Source: Acetilactobacillus jinshanensis_A
GTDB lineage: Bacteria; Bacillota; Bacilli; Lactobacillales; Lactobacillaceae
Length of the DNA stretch: 64,000 nt
NCBI GenBank assembly: GCA_043289735.1
Contig: CP171343.1
Location: 496,001-560,000, forward strand
Direction: 5' to 3'
The notes under the pieces were generated by a model, which was not told the DNA's origin, did not search any database, and saw only the letters and a list, made by a program, of their open reading frames with translations. Both the position numbers and the translations under genes were made by a program. Shown here in pieces: positions 8,799-19,064 of the stretch (its first letter is position 1; each line of letters starts with the position of its first letter).

Positions 8799-8960
8799 AT
8801 GGATACTATGAACCAGAACTATTTACATCATGACACCCAGTACAACGATACTAAAGAATTAACCAACTGGTTAACCAAAAGTTACGGTGCCAAACGTGCT
8901 AAACATATGATGGAAGGCGAAGGTACCGTTAACTTATTCAGTATCTACAAACGTCACTAA
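8799..8960 (+). CDS. Small hypothetical protein, 53 residues
   Basis: ATG 8799 follows AAAAAGGAGC with a 9-base gap, and a consensus-like promoter lies just upstream. The frame is intact to TAA 8960. The product (starting MDTMNQNYLHHDTQYNDTKE) is polar and helical with a Lys/His-rich middle. It has no membrane segment and no recognised family. Promoter plus ribosome site make it a real gene despite its size. Confidence 0.6.
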   Translation: MDTMNQNYLHHDTQYNDTKELTNWLTKSYGAKRAKHMMEGEGTVNLFSIYKRH

Positions 8961-9042
8961 ATTAATTTTATTAGCAATTAATTGAGCTTTATATTTTCTA
9001 TACCGATAATAATTTTAATAATAATTATCAGTTATTGTATTT

Positions 9043-9071
9043 AAAAAAGCCTGATTTTAAACAATCAGGCT
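9043..9071 (-). terminator. Terminator of the aminotransferase gene
   Basis: On the leftward strand AGCCTGATTG and AATCAGGCT form a stem with a small loop followed by T6. It overlaps the damaged 3' end of the aminotransferase gene. Confidence 0.65.
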
Positions 9072-9767
9072 GATGATTATATCTATTGATCTACGCATAG
9101 CTTCTTTAATGTTCGGCATGGAGGTTGCGTACGATAAACGGACGTGGCCTTCACCACCGGGGCCAAACGCCTTTCCGGGAATGACCCCGACCTTAGCCTT
9201 ATAAGCTAAATCTAAAGCAAACTTAACGTCATCGGTTCCATAAGGCCCCGGAATCCGCGGGAATGCGTAAAACGCACCGTGCGGCATAAGGGTCTTGCTT
9301 CAGCAGCAGCGGCTTGGGCAGGATTCGATAATGCCGTCACTATTAAGCGTGAACCTTGGATATCATGCTGATAATTTGAGCGGGTCCGGCAACGTAGCCA
9401 ATCCGCCAGCCAGTCATCGCATGGGATTTTGAAACTCCGTTCCGTAGATCAATTCACTATAAATTTCGTCAGTCATACAGAAGATACTTCGTCACCCGGA
9501 TTTAGAATGCGGTCATCACGGCAAAAATGGCCTCGGTTGCACCGTTAGTGGCGACGATTTCACCTTTAAATAATGCGCAATCCCCTTTCGTAACGCCATC
9601 GTTCCGGGCTGAGCCGAATAATGGGAATCGTTCTCGACGATACTTTTAATCCCGGCCATCTTGACGTGTTCCGGGGTATTAAAGCCGGGTTCCCCTAAAG
9701 TCATCTTTAAAAGACCGGGAATCCCAGCGATCCGATTATTAAATGTTCGAATCCCGCTCGGCTTCAT
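9057..9767 (-). pseudogene. Class I aminotransferase (probably lysine/DAP branch), frameshifted
   Basis: The N-terminal piece from ATG 9767 has the substrate-binding start typical of PatA-type enzymes (LLKMTLGEPGFNTPEHV, then SHYSAQPGTMALRKG). The C-terminal piece from 9287 has FYAFPRIP and GPGGEGHVRLSYATSMPNI. The part between is in pieces with several frame breaks and much of the PLP-lysine region is lost. Its lysine riboswitch suggests that it served as an aminotransferase of lysine biosynthesis, such as N-acetyl-diaminopimelate aminotransferase. That role is inferred from context, not from residues. Confidence 0.7.
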
Positions 9768-9937
9768 TCTAAAACTTCCTTTTTATAAGATGATCGGCTT
9801 GGTTTCATGGATAATCAAGTCGATGTTGTTCAAGGCATCAGATCTGAATAGCAGATTCCTTATATACTAATACAACTAATAATCTTAAAAACCTCCAACT
9901 TTTAATTTTTCGAAGAGGTCAGAGGTCTCAGCGTATC

Positions 9938-10184
9938 AAAAAAATTCCATCGTTTTGGTACGCCTTGAAACGATGGAACCTTCATTAGTTTCACACTAAA
10001 TTTCGGTTCAACGATTCAAAGCTCTCCGTGGGGACACCCCACGACAGTCCGTAGTCTCTTGAACTACGTCCCAGAACACCGATAACTGCTATTACCGGCA
10101 CCTCGGCGACTTCCCCTTTTAATCCGGGTCATCACGGTAGCAGCCGTTCACCTGGCTTACTCTTGTCGGTCGCAACCTCTTCGA
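9938..10184 (-). promoter_or_regulatory. Lysine riboswitch (L box) with terminator
   Basis: The leftward RNA contains the L-box landmarks in order: AGAGGTTGCGACC, AAGAGTA, GGGGAAGTCGCCGAGGTG, AGCAGTTATCGG, ACTGTCG and ACGGAGAGCT, with the P1 strands at each end. A terminator stem (TTCCATCGTTT with AAACGATGGAA plus T7) follows at 9980-9938. Lysine binding should stabilise the terminator and switch off the broken aminotransferase gene that starts at 9767. A near-identical copy sits at 29992-30232. Confidence 0.85.
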
Positions 10185-10266
10185 TTTAATTTACAATTTT
10201 AATCATAATAATATTTAATTGTGATATAATCTTGATTTTAGCGTTATTAATTTCTTTAAATATTTT

Positions 10267-10320
10267 TTAATTTTCATAAAAACGATGGCCCCAGTTGGAA
10301 TCTGCATCATGATTCATCAT
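10267..10320 (-). pseudogene. Remnant of a small SNWGHR-motif protein
   Basis: A 17-codon tail (MMNHDADSNWGHRFYEN, stop at 10267) matches the small protein at 44429-44515, which reads FHYDSGSNWGHRK at the same place. The similarity extends a few codons further upstream in frame, but a stop then cuts the frame and no ribosome site is seen. It appears to be a 5'-truncated copy of the same small gene. Confidence 0.4.
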
Positions 10321-10398
10321 TTCGGCTTCATTTCGTAATAAATATTATCTTATTTATTTCCATTAAATAAATAATTTTTTAAAATTCTTATTTCTCTT

Positions 10399-10665
10399 TT
10401 AATTTTGGTAGCGATTAACTAACGTTTCACGGTTACCGTAGTATGCGTTACGGCGACGATCAGCTAAATTCATAACGTGATTATGAGATTCTAGACGAGC
10501 GATTCGACCTTCGCTAGCGCGGTTCTGATCACTCGGAATAAAGTAAACGTTCTGTAAATCGTTTAAGCCTAAATTACCGGCAAAATTCTTCAAATTAGTA
10601 ACCTGATAATTGGACTGGTAGGCGTTTAAGCCTAAGTTATTAGCAAATGAGTTTCGACTTACCAT
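10399..10665 (-). CDS. Small hypothetical protein, 88 residues, with an internal repeat
   Basis: ATG 10665 follows AAAAGGGGA by 7 bases. The product has two copies of a 10-15 residue unit near its start (FANNLGLNAYQ and FAGNLGLNDLQ) and an Arg/Asn-rich C-terminal half. There is no signal peptide or membrane segment. Family not recognised. It is transcribed away from the small gene at 10812. Confidence 0.6.
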   Translation of the reverse strand: MVSRNSFANNLGLNAYQSNYQVTNLKNFAGNLGLNDLQNVYFIPSDQNRASEGRIARLESHNHVMNLADRRRNAYYGNRETLVNRYQN

Positions 10666-10811
10666 AATCTAATCCCCTTTTATCTATCATCTTTATCAAC
10701 TTCGCCTTAAATATAAAATCAGACCTAAGAAAGGCAACTAATCGACCTAAACTAATTCCCTTATTTCGGGTATTATATAAATAGTAACTATATGTAAAGG
10801 AGCAAGATATT

Positions 10812-11042
10812 ATGACTGCTGAAGATACGAAATCCATCAAAACGATTAAAGCTGACGTTGACAAAAAAGTTTTCGCTGACGCTCGAAAAGCCGCTGAACA
10901 ATTAGAAGCCCGTCATATGAACGATGATCTTAATATGAACATTACTGACATCGTGGACGCCTTAGCTAATAAAGACCGTCGTGGCGCTCAGATCGCCATC
11001 GATGATTTTGAAAAATGGTACAGTACCAACGTTAATTATTAA
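10812..11042 (+). CDS. Small hypothetical protein, 76 residues
   Basis: Good ribosome site (AAAGGAGC) ahead of ATG 10812 and an intact frame to 11042. The product is an acidic, helical protein (MTAEDTKSIKTIKADVDKK start, DFEKWYSTNVNY end). Its last bases overlap the 3' end of the convergent catalase gene by four nucleotides. Not recognised. Confidence 0.6.
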   Translation: MTAEDTKSIKTIKADVDKKVFADARKAAEQLEARHMNDDLNMNITDIVDALANKDRRGAQIAIDDFEKWYSTNVNY

Positions 11043-12385
11043 TTAGCTTTTGCGACTCTTTTACCATATTCATGGTCAGCACGGTAAAATTGCCGAGTCT
11101 CTAAGACCTTAGTAGTATGGCTCTTAACGGTGCCTAACGTAGATTTAATAGTTTGAATCAAACGCTTGCGTTCAGGTTTACTAAATACCCGATACAGAGC
11201 GCCAGCATCTGAATAATAATCTGGAGCGTAGGTATGTCGTACGGTTTGATCTTCGCGGCCATATACCCATCACGCTCATAATTAGCAGGATGTTTGACGT
11301 TAAGTGGGCGGTTAACTGGTAACTGTTCAAAGTTAACTCCTAAACGGTAACGCTGGGCATCTTTATAGGCAAAGAGACGTCCCTGCAGTAATTTATCAGG
11401 AGACGGTTCAATCCCCGGTACCATATTGGCTGGTGAGAAAGCTGCCTCTTCAACGTCATCAAAATAATTTTCAGGGTTTTTATTCAAAGTAAAGTAACCG
11501 ACTTCGTGTAACGGATAATCACCATGATTAACTACTTTAGTGACATCAAAGATATCTTTTTTATAATGAAGGCCAGCCTCATAAGGTAAGATCTGGACAT
11601 ATACTTTCCAAGTTGGATAATTCTTATGAGCAATAGCATAGTACATATCTCTAATTAAATAATCAGGATCTTTACCAGCAATTTTAGCCGCAGTTTCATT
11701 AGACATATTTTTTACGCCCTGCTGGCTATGAAAGTGATATTTAATCCAGTAAGCCTGACCATCTTGGTTAACCCATTTAAAAGTATGACTGCCATAACCA
11801 TTCATAGTACGATAACTAGCAGGTATGCCACGATCACCCATTAAATAAGTAACTTGATGACAGGATTCTGGAGAATGAGACCAGAAGTCCCATTGCATAT
11901 CCTGACTACGTAAATGAGTCTTTGGATCACGCTTTTGTGAGTGGATAAAGTCAGGAAATTTTAACGGATCATTGATAAAAAATACCGGTGTATCATTACC
12001 GACAATATCGTAATTACCGTCACGGGTATAAAATTTCAAAGCAAAACCACGAACATCTCGAACGGTATCTGGATAGCCAGCTTCACCGGCAACTTCTGAA
12101 AACCGGGCGAACATGGGTGTCTTCTTACCTTTTTCACCATTAAAAATATCGGCCTTAGTGTATTTACTCATGTCATGGGTTAGAACAAAAGTACCAAAAG
12201 CACCAGCACCTTTAGCGTGAACAACTCGCTCAGGAATCCGTTCCCGATCAAAGTGAGCTAATTTTTCCATTAGCTGATAATCCTGCATCAAAACGGGGCC
12301 TCGTTTACCAGCCGTTTGAGAATGATTATCATCAGCCCATGGTTGACCAGCGGCGGTACGAAGTGTACGTTTTTGTTGATTTCAT
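11039..12385 (-). pseudogene. katA: Haem catalase, frameshifted at both ends
   Basis: The long central frame (12291-11158) is a textbook clade 3 catalase with VVHAKGAGAFGTF (catalytic His), GNDTPVFFINDP (catalytic Asn), and QGRLFAYKDAQRYRLGVNFE with the haem-ligating Tyr. The true N-terminus (TAAGQPWADDNHSQTAGKRG) lies in another frame and meets the ATG at 12385 only after a slip in an A5 run. The C-terminus after YERDGYM breaks near 11220 and finishes in a third frame (YYSDAGALYRVFSKPER to the stop at 11039). Almost nothing is missing, so decay is recent or these are homopolymer errors. Haem would have to be supplied externally. Confidence 0.85.
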
Positions 12386-12403
12386 ATTTCGGTTCCACGT
12401 TAT

Positions 12404-12493
12404 GGAGAGTTACTCAAGTGGCTGAAGAGGACGGTTTCGAAAACCGTTAGGTGGACCAAAATCCGCGCGGGGGTTCGAATCCCCCACTCTCCA
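12404..12493 (+). tRNA. tRNA-Ser (anticodon CGA)
   Basis: A class II tRNA of 90 bases: acceptor GGAGAGT pairs with ACTCTCC, the anticodon stem ACGGT/ACCGT closes the loop TTCGAAA with anticodon CGA, there is a long variable arm, and the T arm GGGGGTTCGAATCCCCC is perfect. CCA is not encoded. A terminator follows at 12509. Confidence 0.95.
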
Positions 12494-12508
12494 CTAATAA
12501 TTTTTAAA

Positions 12509-12537
12509 AGGCGTTCAATATTTGAATGTCTTTTTTG
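12509..12537 (+). terminator. Terminator of the tRNA-Ser gene
   Basis: GGCGTTCAA pairs with TTGAATGTC around a short loop and is followed by T6, sixteen bases after the tRNA. Confidence 0.65.
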
Positions 12538-12719
12538 TTTACAAAATTTTTTAATATTAATATTCAATCTGAAGCCGGCATTAAATTGCTAAAGGCTAAC
12601 GAAAATCGATACCATTTAAATATTAAAGCAATCACTTCCGGTGGCATCAACACAGATGATTATGGCAATAGTTATGCATCATTGTACGTAAGGTATCAAA
12701 ATATTGGGAGGATCAATAT

Positions 12720-13927
12720 ATGAAAATGACTAAAAACCAGAAATGGACCATCGCGTCCACTTCCGCTGGTAACGGGCTGCTGGAAACCGACAGCTCATTC
12801 ATCTCTTTTGCGATGACACCGATTATTGCAGAATTGCATCTTAGCGGTGCTGAAGGTGGCATGATGATTACAGCCAACGATATTGGAATGCTGGTTGGAT
12901 CATTTATCTTTGGCATGCTAGCTGATGCATTCGGTCGAGTAAGAGTGTTAACCTATTCTATTTTCCTAGCGGCGATTGCTACTGGTGGGATGTATTTTGC
13001 CCACGGGCTATGCTTTATTTACGCCATGCGTTTCATTGAAGGCTTAGGAAACGGTGGTGAATACGGTGCCGGTGTCACATTAATTGCCGAAAACTTTAAA
13101 GGACATAAGATCGGTGCTTTAGAATCATATGCCAATAGTGTTGGTGAATTAGGATCAATTCTGTCCGCATTATTGCGGCGATCATTATCCCAACGTTTGG
13201 CTGGCACACCCTGTTTTTGTTCGGTCTAATCCCGGTCGCTTTAGCATTCATTACCCGGAAGAACTTGACCGAAAACCCAGACTTCATTCGAAATGCTGAA
13301 GCACGAAAGGTTCATCATCACCATCGAATTCCTAATTTAAAGCAGTTATTTATTACACCACGAATTGCTTGGCAAACGATTGGTATTATGCTGATGGCAA
13401 TGGTAGAAGAAGCTGGTTACGATGGCATAATTAGCTGGATGCCATCTATGATGCAAAAGAAATTGCATACTAACGTAACTAATTCTTCGTTATGGATGAT
13501 TTCAACTATTATCGGTTTTACTTTAGGTGCGATTGTCTTTGGTAAATTATTGGATAAGAAGGGCCCACGGATTGCTTTTAGTACGTTCTTTATTATTTCC
13601 GCAATTTCCGTATTTGCAATTCCGTTATCATTTAACGCCATTACTTTAGTTATTGCCGCAACGGTTGTTGGTTTCTTCGTAGCCGCTACTTACAGTGGAT
13701 ATGGAGTTTTAGTAAGTCGTTTATACCCAATGAACATTCGAGTTACCGCTAATAATTTAATTGAAAATGTTGGGAGTTGCATCGGTGGCTTAGCACCGAT
13801 GGCAATCGGTTTTATGATGCAATATTCCAGCATCATGATGATCATGATTATGCTATCGCTAATGTTTATCGTTAGCTTAGCTGTTATGTGGTCGATTCCA
13901 AATCTGAAGAAATTAAGCAAAGTCTGA
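12720..13927 (+). pseudogene. MFS transporter, one frameshift
   Basis: A good ribosome site (GGGAGGATC) precedes ATG 12720. The N-terminal 155 residues include GMLADAFGRVRVL (loop 2-3 motif) and GNGGEYGAGVTLIAENFKG. Near 13170 one base is missing in ATTATTGCGG, and the remaining seven helices continue in the next frame (FGLIPVALAF to the stop at 13927). Apart from this indel the gene is full length (about 400 residues) and paralogous to 4418-5737. A terminator lies directly after the stop. Substrate unknown. Confidence 0.75.
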
Positions 13928-13949
13928 TTGAAACAAATCAGGCTTTTTT
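13922..13949 (+). terminator. Rho-independent terminator
   Basis: GTCTGATTGAAACAAATCAGGC forms a short hairpin followed by T6, overlapping the stop codon of the MFS gene. Confidence 0.6.
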
Positions 13950-14003
13950 GTTTCTTTATCATTGGATTATTATTATTACCATTATTGATCTGGGACGTTA
14001 ATT

Positions 14004-15282
14004 TTGAATGATGATATGATTGCGGTGTTGATTTTACAAAATGATATGAAAAATCATCAATTCGCGATCCAGCCCGTTAGTTATCAGCAAATGATTAAAG
14101 AACTGAAAATTATTCATTTTTATAATGATAACGTCTTCTATAATATCGCCCTAGCCTGGTACTTATTACTGAATACCCACACCAAGCGCGGCCAGACCTA
14201 TTCGACGACTTAGCCAGCGACGGCTACCTCGCTCAATTCCACGACTTACCCAAGCCGTTATTTATCGACGGCAAGGCCCAGCCGGTCTTCGATACTAATC
14301 ATCTGATTCATGAAGTGGTCTATGTGGAAGCCCCTTTAGATACTGATCACGACGGTAAACGCGATTTACTGCGAACTGACATTATCCGTCCTAGTGAAAC
14401 GAACCCGGTCTGAAAGTCCCGACCCTCTTCACGGCCAGCCCCTATAATTTAGGTACTAACGATGACCCACAACGTCAACGTTCCGCTACAACGTAAACGG
14501 CCGAATTGGACCTACACGCTGAACGATTACTTTCTTGCCCGCGGCTTTGCGGTCGTCTACTCGGCCGGAATCGGTACCCTGGATTCACAGGGCTTCCGAA
14601 GTCATCAGCGCTCAATCGATCGTCGAATGGCTAGCCGGTAACCGAACCGCCTTTACCAATCCGACCGATCACGTCGCCATTAAAGCCGAATGGTCGAACC
14701 ATCAAGTCGGCATGACCGGCCGCTCCTACCTGGGCACTTTATCCACCGCCGTGGCCAGTACCGGGGTCCCGGGTTTGAAGACCGTAATCGTCGAAGCCGG
14801 AATCTCTAATTGGTATGACTACTATCGGGATAACGGTCTGGTGGTGAAGACTGCGACGTGCTGGCTGAAGAAACCTTTAGCCGCCAAAAAAACGCCGGTG
14901 ATTACCACCGCATTAAACCGGAAACTACAACCGTTTTTGGGACGCCCGCAATTATCTAAAGGATCTGCACAACGCTAAGGCGAACTTCCTGATCGTCCAC
15001 GGCCTGAACGACTGGAACGTCAAACCCCGCAACGTCGAGAACTCCTGGCAGCATCTGCAGAACGTTCCCGTACACTAAAAAGTTGATCCTCACCAGGGCC
15101 AGCACATCTACATCAACAATTTCCAGTCGATCGACTTCACCGACCTGGTCAACCTCTGGATAAGCAACCAGCTATACGGTGTGAATAACCACGCGAATCA
15201 AGTATTACCAACCGTGACCATTCAGGACAACACCCGGCCGGAAACGTGGCATACCTATCGGAACTGGTATGAAAGGCGTTAG
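14004..15282 (+). pseudogene. pepX: X-prolyl dipeptidyl aminopeptidase PepX, multiply frameshifted and truncated
   Basis: Successive frames give the PepX order: an N-terminal helical domain (NHQFAIQPVSYQQMIKELK), HEVVYVEAPLDTDHDGKRDL, EWLAGNRTAFTNPTDHVAIK, then VGMTGRSYLGTLSTAVAS with the nucleophile Ser (GRSYLG), LIVHGLNDWNVKPRN with the Asp, and HQGQHIY with the His. At least four frame breaks are needed and the final 180 or so residues are missing. PepX removes X-Pro dipeptides from casein-type peptides. This copy cannot work as drawn. Confidence 0.8.
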
Positions 15283-16260
15283 TGCAGAAGATTTATATCA
15301 GCTTAAGTCAGTTACCCAGCCGTTAGCGGCAATTCCCGTTATTTTTTCGTGGAAAACGGAATGGACCGCAAAAATAATCAATACTTAGCCCGAATCGCTA
15401 GTTTGGATGACCATGGCAATTACCAAATTTGGGCTGACGGCGGCATTAATACGGATCCACAGGTCGGTTCACGGATTTTACTATGTTCAATGATGATCGA
15501 TATCAACTCGTGTTTAGCTAAATTTTCGTCCGATGGCAAATGGATCGCGTTGATCGGCAACGATGATCGTTTGGCTATATAACGTTAATGACTACCTTTT
15601 TCATGCTTATCACCATGGTGCTAAAAGTCCGGTCATTTTATACGTTCATGGCGGTCCGCATGATGCCTACGGAGAAAGCTTCTTCCATGAGTTTCAGGTC
15701 TTTAGCTGCCACGGGTATTCAATAGTGTACGTGAACCCGCGGGGGTCTACTACTTATGGTCAACAGTTTGAAACGGACGTGATTGGTCATTATGGTCAGC
15801 ATGATTTTGAAGATGTAATGAGCGGTCTGCGTGCCGCATTACAGAATTTCATGATTTAGATCCGCAGAACGTCTTTATCGTTGGCGGATCCTACGGTGGC
15901 TTTATGACCCTGTGGGCAATTGGTCATACTGATCGGTTTAGAGGTGCAATTGCTCAGCGGCCGTTTCCGATTGGCGACTCAGTACGGGTTAGTGACCTGT
16001 ACCGTAAAGAATCGCCGCTAACTTACGCAATGAACGTTAAGACGCCGCTGCTTCTTCAGCATGGTGAATACGACATGCGTTGTCCCGCGTGCTTAAGTGA
16101 AGAGTTCTTTACGGCCGTTAAACAGACCGGAACCGAGGTCAAATACCTTCGTTATCCGCAGAGTTACCACGGGGTATCACGTCATGGTTTGCCAAGTCTA
16201 CGGGTTCAACGGATGCGTGATATTAGGAAAGACGCTGAGAAGGCGTCTTTTTTTAAGTGA
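15269..16260 (+). pseudogene. S9-family prolyl oligopeptidase-like peptidase, deleted and frameshifted
   Basis: A start fragment (MKGVSAEDLYQLKSVTQPL) overlaps the end of the pepX remnant. Pieces of the beta-propeller domain follow (IASLDDHGNYQIWADGG), then the alpha/beta-hydrolase domain: YVHGGPHDAYGESF, VNPRGSTTYGQQF, VGGSYGGFMTLWAIG with the nucleophile Ser, and PQSYHGVSRHG with the His. Most of the propeller is deleted and the domain is spread over three frames. This is an acylaminoacyl-peptidase/S9C type. Confidence 0.75.
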
Positions 16261-16609
16261 TTTGTATAAGAGATGTGAAAAAATAATGAAAATTATGATA
16301 ATTATTAATAATTTATAATACTTATTTTTAATATAATTAGCAATACTATCTTTATCCATAAATAACGCATTTTATTTATACCTAATAAATCTAATTATCT
16401 TTAGATCTAAAATTATTTTTGAATAATAAATTTACTTTTCTGTGCTTTTACTCTTCCCCAGTTAAAAGTACAACTAGTATAGAAATTCAATTTTATAACA
16501 TAATAATAAAAATATAAAAAAAATAATAATAAAAAAAAATAATTAATTAATTAATTATAATTTTTTAAGAATTTTAATAATAATTGACTAAATGGATTAA
16601 AAGCTATAT
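16261..16609. other. AT-rich spacer without a gene
   Basis: About 350 bases of very AT-rich sequence, including a run of TAATTAATTAATTAATTA near 16540 and A-tracts near 16520. I see no open frame with a ribosome site, no hairpin terminator and no RNA gene. It separates the S9 peptidase remnant from the end of the truncated hsdS. Confidence 0.5.
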
Positions 16610-17599
16610 TTAAATAGGTATGACTAATCCTGAAGATATTAATGATATATTACCTAATCTCACCCATTTCCAATTCTTTGGAATATTAAATGGAATTTCA
16701 TCTTTACTAATTGGTGGTAACTTCTTATGTCGACGAATCTTGCCAGCTTTAATCAATTCTTGCTTCTTTTGCTGAATCTTTTGCAATAATTCATCAGCAT
16801 TACCATCACTAGGCAGTTGTTTAGTCAGCTTACCCTGCATAGCTTCCATTAATAACGATTGCTTCATATCATGAGCAAATTTTTTATTTAATTCACGTTC
16901 TTTTTGAATTGTATCAGCAAGTTCAAAGCACTTATGAACTTTAGCTACAATACGCTTTTGCTCAGATAACGGAGGAATTGGAACTGGTATTCTATTCATA
17001 CGATGCATAGTAATATGTTTCATTGAAGTTCCATGCGATTGCAACTTAGCTAAATGGGTTGCATTTAATAAGACATAAAATAAATATAATTCATTAAGAT
17101 ATTGTGAAAAGAAATTAACTTTCCAAATATGATAATGAAAGATTGCCGTAGGACCTTTCCATATTCTAGGACCAAATGATGCTGACCACGAATAAATCAA
17201 ATCTCCGTAATGAACATAATTTTTAGCAGGTAACTTAAGGTTTGAATAATACCATGCTTTATCTGTAAATAAATTCCCAACTCTTAATACTGGGGTTAAT
17301 GAATTATCAGTTAAGAATTCTTTCTTTTTATAGGCTCTACCATTGATTAACTTACAAACATTGCCTAACTTAGTCCATTCCCAATTATCAGGAATTTTAA
17401 ACGGCTTTTCTTTGTCAGTAATAGGAGGTAATGGCTTTGAATACCCTTTTAATTTACCTGCTTGAACTAAGTCTCTTTTTTTATTAGCAATTTTAACTAA
17501 TAAATCAGAAGCATTTCCATCACTTGGTAATTGTTTAGTTAATTTACCTTGCATGGCTTTTTGAAGTACGGACTGTTTAAATTCTTTTAAATTAATCAT
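16610..17599 (-). CDS. hsdS: Type I restriction-modification specificity subunit HsdS, C-terminally truncated
   Basis: Start chosen at ATG 17599, which overlaps the hsdM stop (ATGATTAA) and has GGAGG upstream. The protein has a conserved region, TRD1 (about residues 60-195), and the central conserved helix, which repeats the N-terminal region nearly word for word (KAMQGKLTKQLPSDGNASDLL and EAMQGKLTKQLPSDGNADELL). Only the first residues of TRD2 follow before it stops in AT-rich DNA. It could still act as a half-S subunit by dimerising, but loss of TRD2 suggests inactivation or altered specificity. Confidence 0.8.
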   Translation of the reverse strand: MINLKEFKQSVLQKAMQGKLTKQLPSDGNASDLLVKIANKKRDLVQAGKLKGYSKPLPPITDKEKPFKIPDNWEWTKLGNVCKLINGRAYKKKEFLTDNSLTPVLRVGNLFTDKAWYYSNLKLPAKNYVHYGDLIYSWSASFGPRIWKGPTAIFHYHIWKVNFFSQYLNELYLFYVLLNATHLAKLQSHGTSMKHITMHRMNRIPVPIPPLSEQKRIVAKVHKCFELADTIQKERELNKKFAHDMKQSLLMEAMQGKLTKQLPSDGNADELLQKIQQKKQELIKAGKIRRHKKLPPISKDEIPFNIPKNWKWVRLGNISLISSGLVIPI

Positions 17600-19064
17600 T
17601 GTTATCCTTACCTCCAAAGATGTTCTTAACTTCTTTAGTCAGTGAGGCAATCTTTTTATCATACTGATGCTTCTGAGTTAAGTATTCATTTAATAAGGTC
17701 ATCGGGTCTTTAATGTCCGTATGCTTCTGCCCAAAGCCAACATATGATAAATCATATTTACGTTTCTTAATTTGCTGAATCGGTATCTGTTCAGCCTTTT
17801 TATTACCATGAATCGTAATTGGTTTTGGATTTTTAAGCCATTTATTTACTTTACTAAAGCTCTGACGAGTAATCGGTCTAGTCTTGGTAAACTGTTTCAT
17901 ACCCTTTGGTAAATCAATCCGATAGAACCACGTCTTCTTGGTACTATAAGTATTATCAAAGAAAACTACATTGGTATTAATTGAAGTATAAGGCTGAAAG
18001 ACACCTTTAGGTAAACGAACGATTAACTTAACGTTAAAGTCATTAAATAATTTAGCTTTAATCCGTTGTTTAACGGGAGAAGTACCAAACATGAAGCTAT
18101 CAGGTAAAATAAGTCCCGCTCGGCCCTGTGGCTTTAACAAATACATAACCAAGACAATAAATAAATCAGATAATTCATTAGAACGTAAATCGTATGGGAA
18201 ATTATTTAGAATCGTCTCTAATTTATTCTGACCATATGGCGGATTCATAGCCATAACGTTAAACTTATTCTTTTGATCATAATCAGAAACGTTCTTACTT
18301 AAACTATCACCATGAATTACATCTGGATTATCAACGCCATGTAAGAATAAGTTAGTCACACAAAGTAAGAACGGTAAGAAATGTAATTCTTTGCCTGATA
18401 CTGAATTACTGTATACGTCTAAATCATGAGCGTTATGGACTTGCTTCTTTAAAATTTTCAAGCTCGAAGTTAAGAAACCACCAGTTCCAACGGCCATGTC
18501 ACCAATTTTATCACCTAATTTAATGTGTAAATGGCTAGTTACAAAATCAGTTAAAGGTCTTGGCGTATAGTATTCACCCGAATTATGCTGAGCCTGCATA
18601 CTACGCAGAATTTCTTCATAAATATCAGCTACGGCATCATTGCCGTTACCGGTATCTAAATGTAAGGCATCAACATCATTGATGACTTTACGGAGCAAAA
18701 CACCGTTCTGCATATGGTTATTAACGCCCGTAAAGACATCATGAACGATGGCTTGGCGAGCTGGTGTCTGCGAGTGAATTGGAATATTCTTTAAATGCGG
18801 AATCAAATCATTATTAACAAACTTAATTAGTTCGGGCCAACTATCTTTAGTTGGTTTAGCCCAGTTATCCCATTGATATTTAGCTGGAATAATAGATTGA
18901 TAATTATCTTCTTCAAGTATCCAGTGCTGTTCACGATTGAAATAAACTTTCAGAAATAGAATCCAGGTAATCTGTTCGATTTGTTGTTCATTATTACCAA
19001 TTCCAGCATCACCACGCATATCATTTTGAACGTTGGTGACAAAATTTTCGGTATTACTATCCAT
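17592..19064 (-). CDS. hsdM: Type I restriction-modification DNA methyltransferase HsdM
   Basis: An intact 490-residue N6-adenine methyltransferase. The N-terminal HsdM helical domain is followed by the AdoMet motif DMAVGTGGFL (about residue 190) and the catalytic NPPYGQ (about residue 275). It overlaps hsdR by 8 bases upstream and hsdS by 8 bases downstream, so the three form a tightly coupled operon in the order hsdR-hsdM-hsdS. With hsdR broken, this unit can at most methylate. Confidence 0.9.
   Translation of the reverse strand: MDSNTENFVTNVQNDMRGDAGIGNNEQQIEQITWILFLKVYFNREQHWILEEDNYQSIIPAKYQWDNWAKPTKDSWPELIKFVNNDLIPHLKNIPIHSQTPARQAIVHDVFTGVNNHMQNGVLLRKVINDVDALHLDTGNGNDAVADIYEEILRSMQAQHNSGEYYTPRPLTDFVTSHLHIKLGDKIGDMAVGTGGFLTSSLKILKKQVHNAHDLDVYSNSVSGKELHFLPFLLCVTNLFLHGVDNPDVIHGDSLSKNVSDYDQKNKFNVMAMNPPYGQNKLETILNNFPYDLRSNELSDLFIVLVMYLLKPQGRAGLILPDSFMFGTSPVKQRIKAKLFNDFNVKLIVRLPKGVFQPYTSINTNVVFFDNTYSTKKTWFYRIDLPKGMKQFTKTRPITRQSFSKVNKWLKNPKPITIHGNKKAEQIPIQQIKKRKYDLSYVGFGQKHTDIKDPMTLLNEYLTQKHQYDKKIASLTKEVKNIFGGKDNND

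Noticed and set aside
10640..10864. 74-residue leftward frame overlapping the start of the gene at 10812
   Set aside because: No ribosome site, overlaps two better-supported genes on both sides, and reads as the antisense of their control regions.
12526..12723. 65-residue rightward frame between tRNA-Ser and the MFS gene
   Set aside because: It starts inside the tRNA terminator, has no ribosome site of its own and resembles no family; it may be a fragment but cannot be supported.
14535..14978. 147-residue frame in the pepX region as an independent gene
   Set aside because: Its middle is PepX catalytic-domain sequence in the correct order; both ends are out-of-frame junk.
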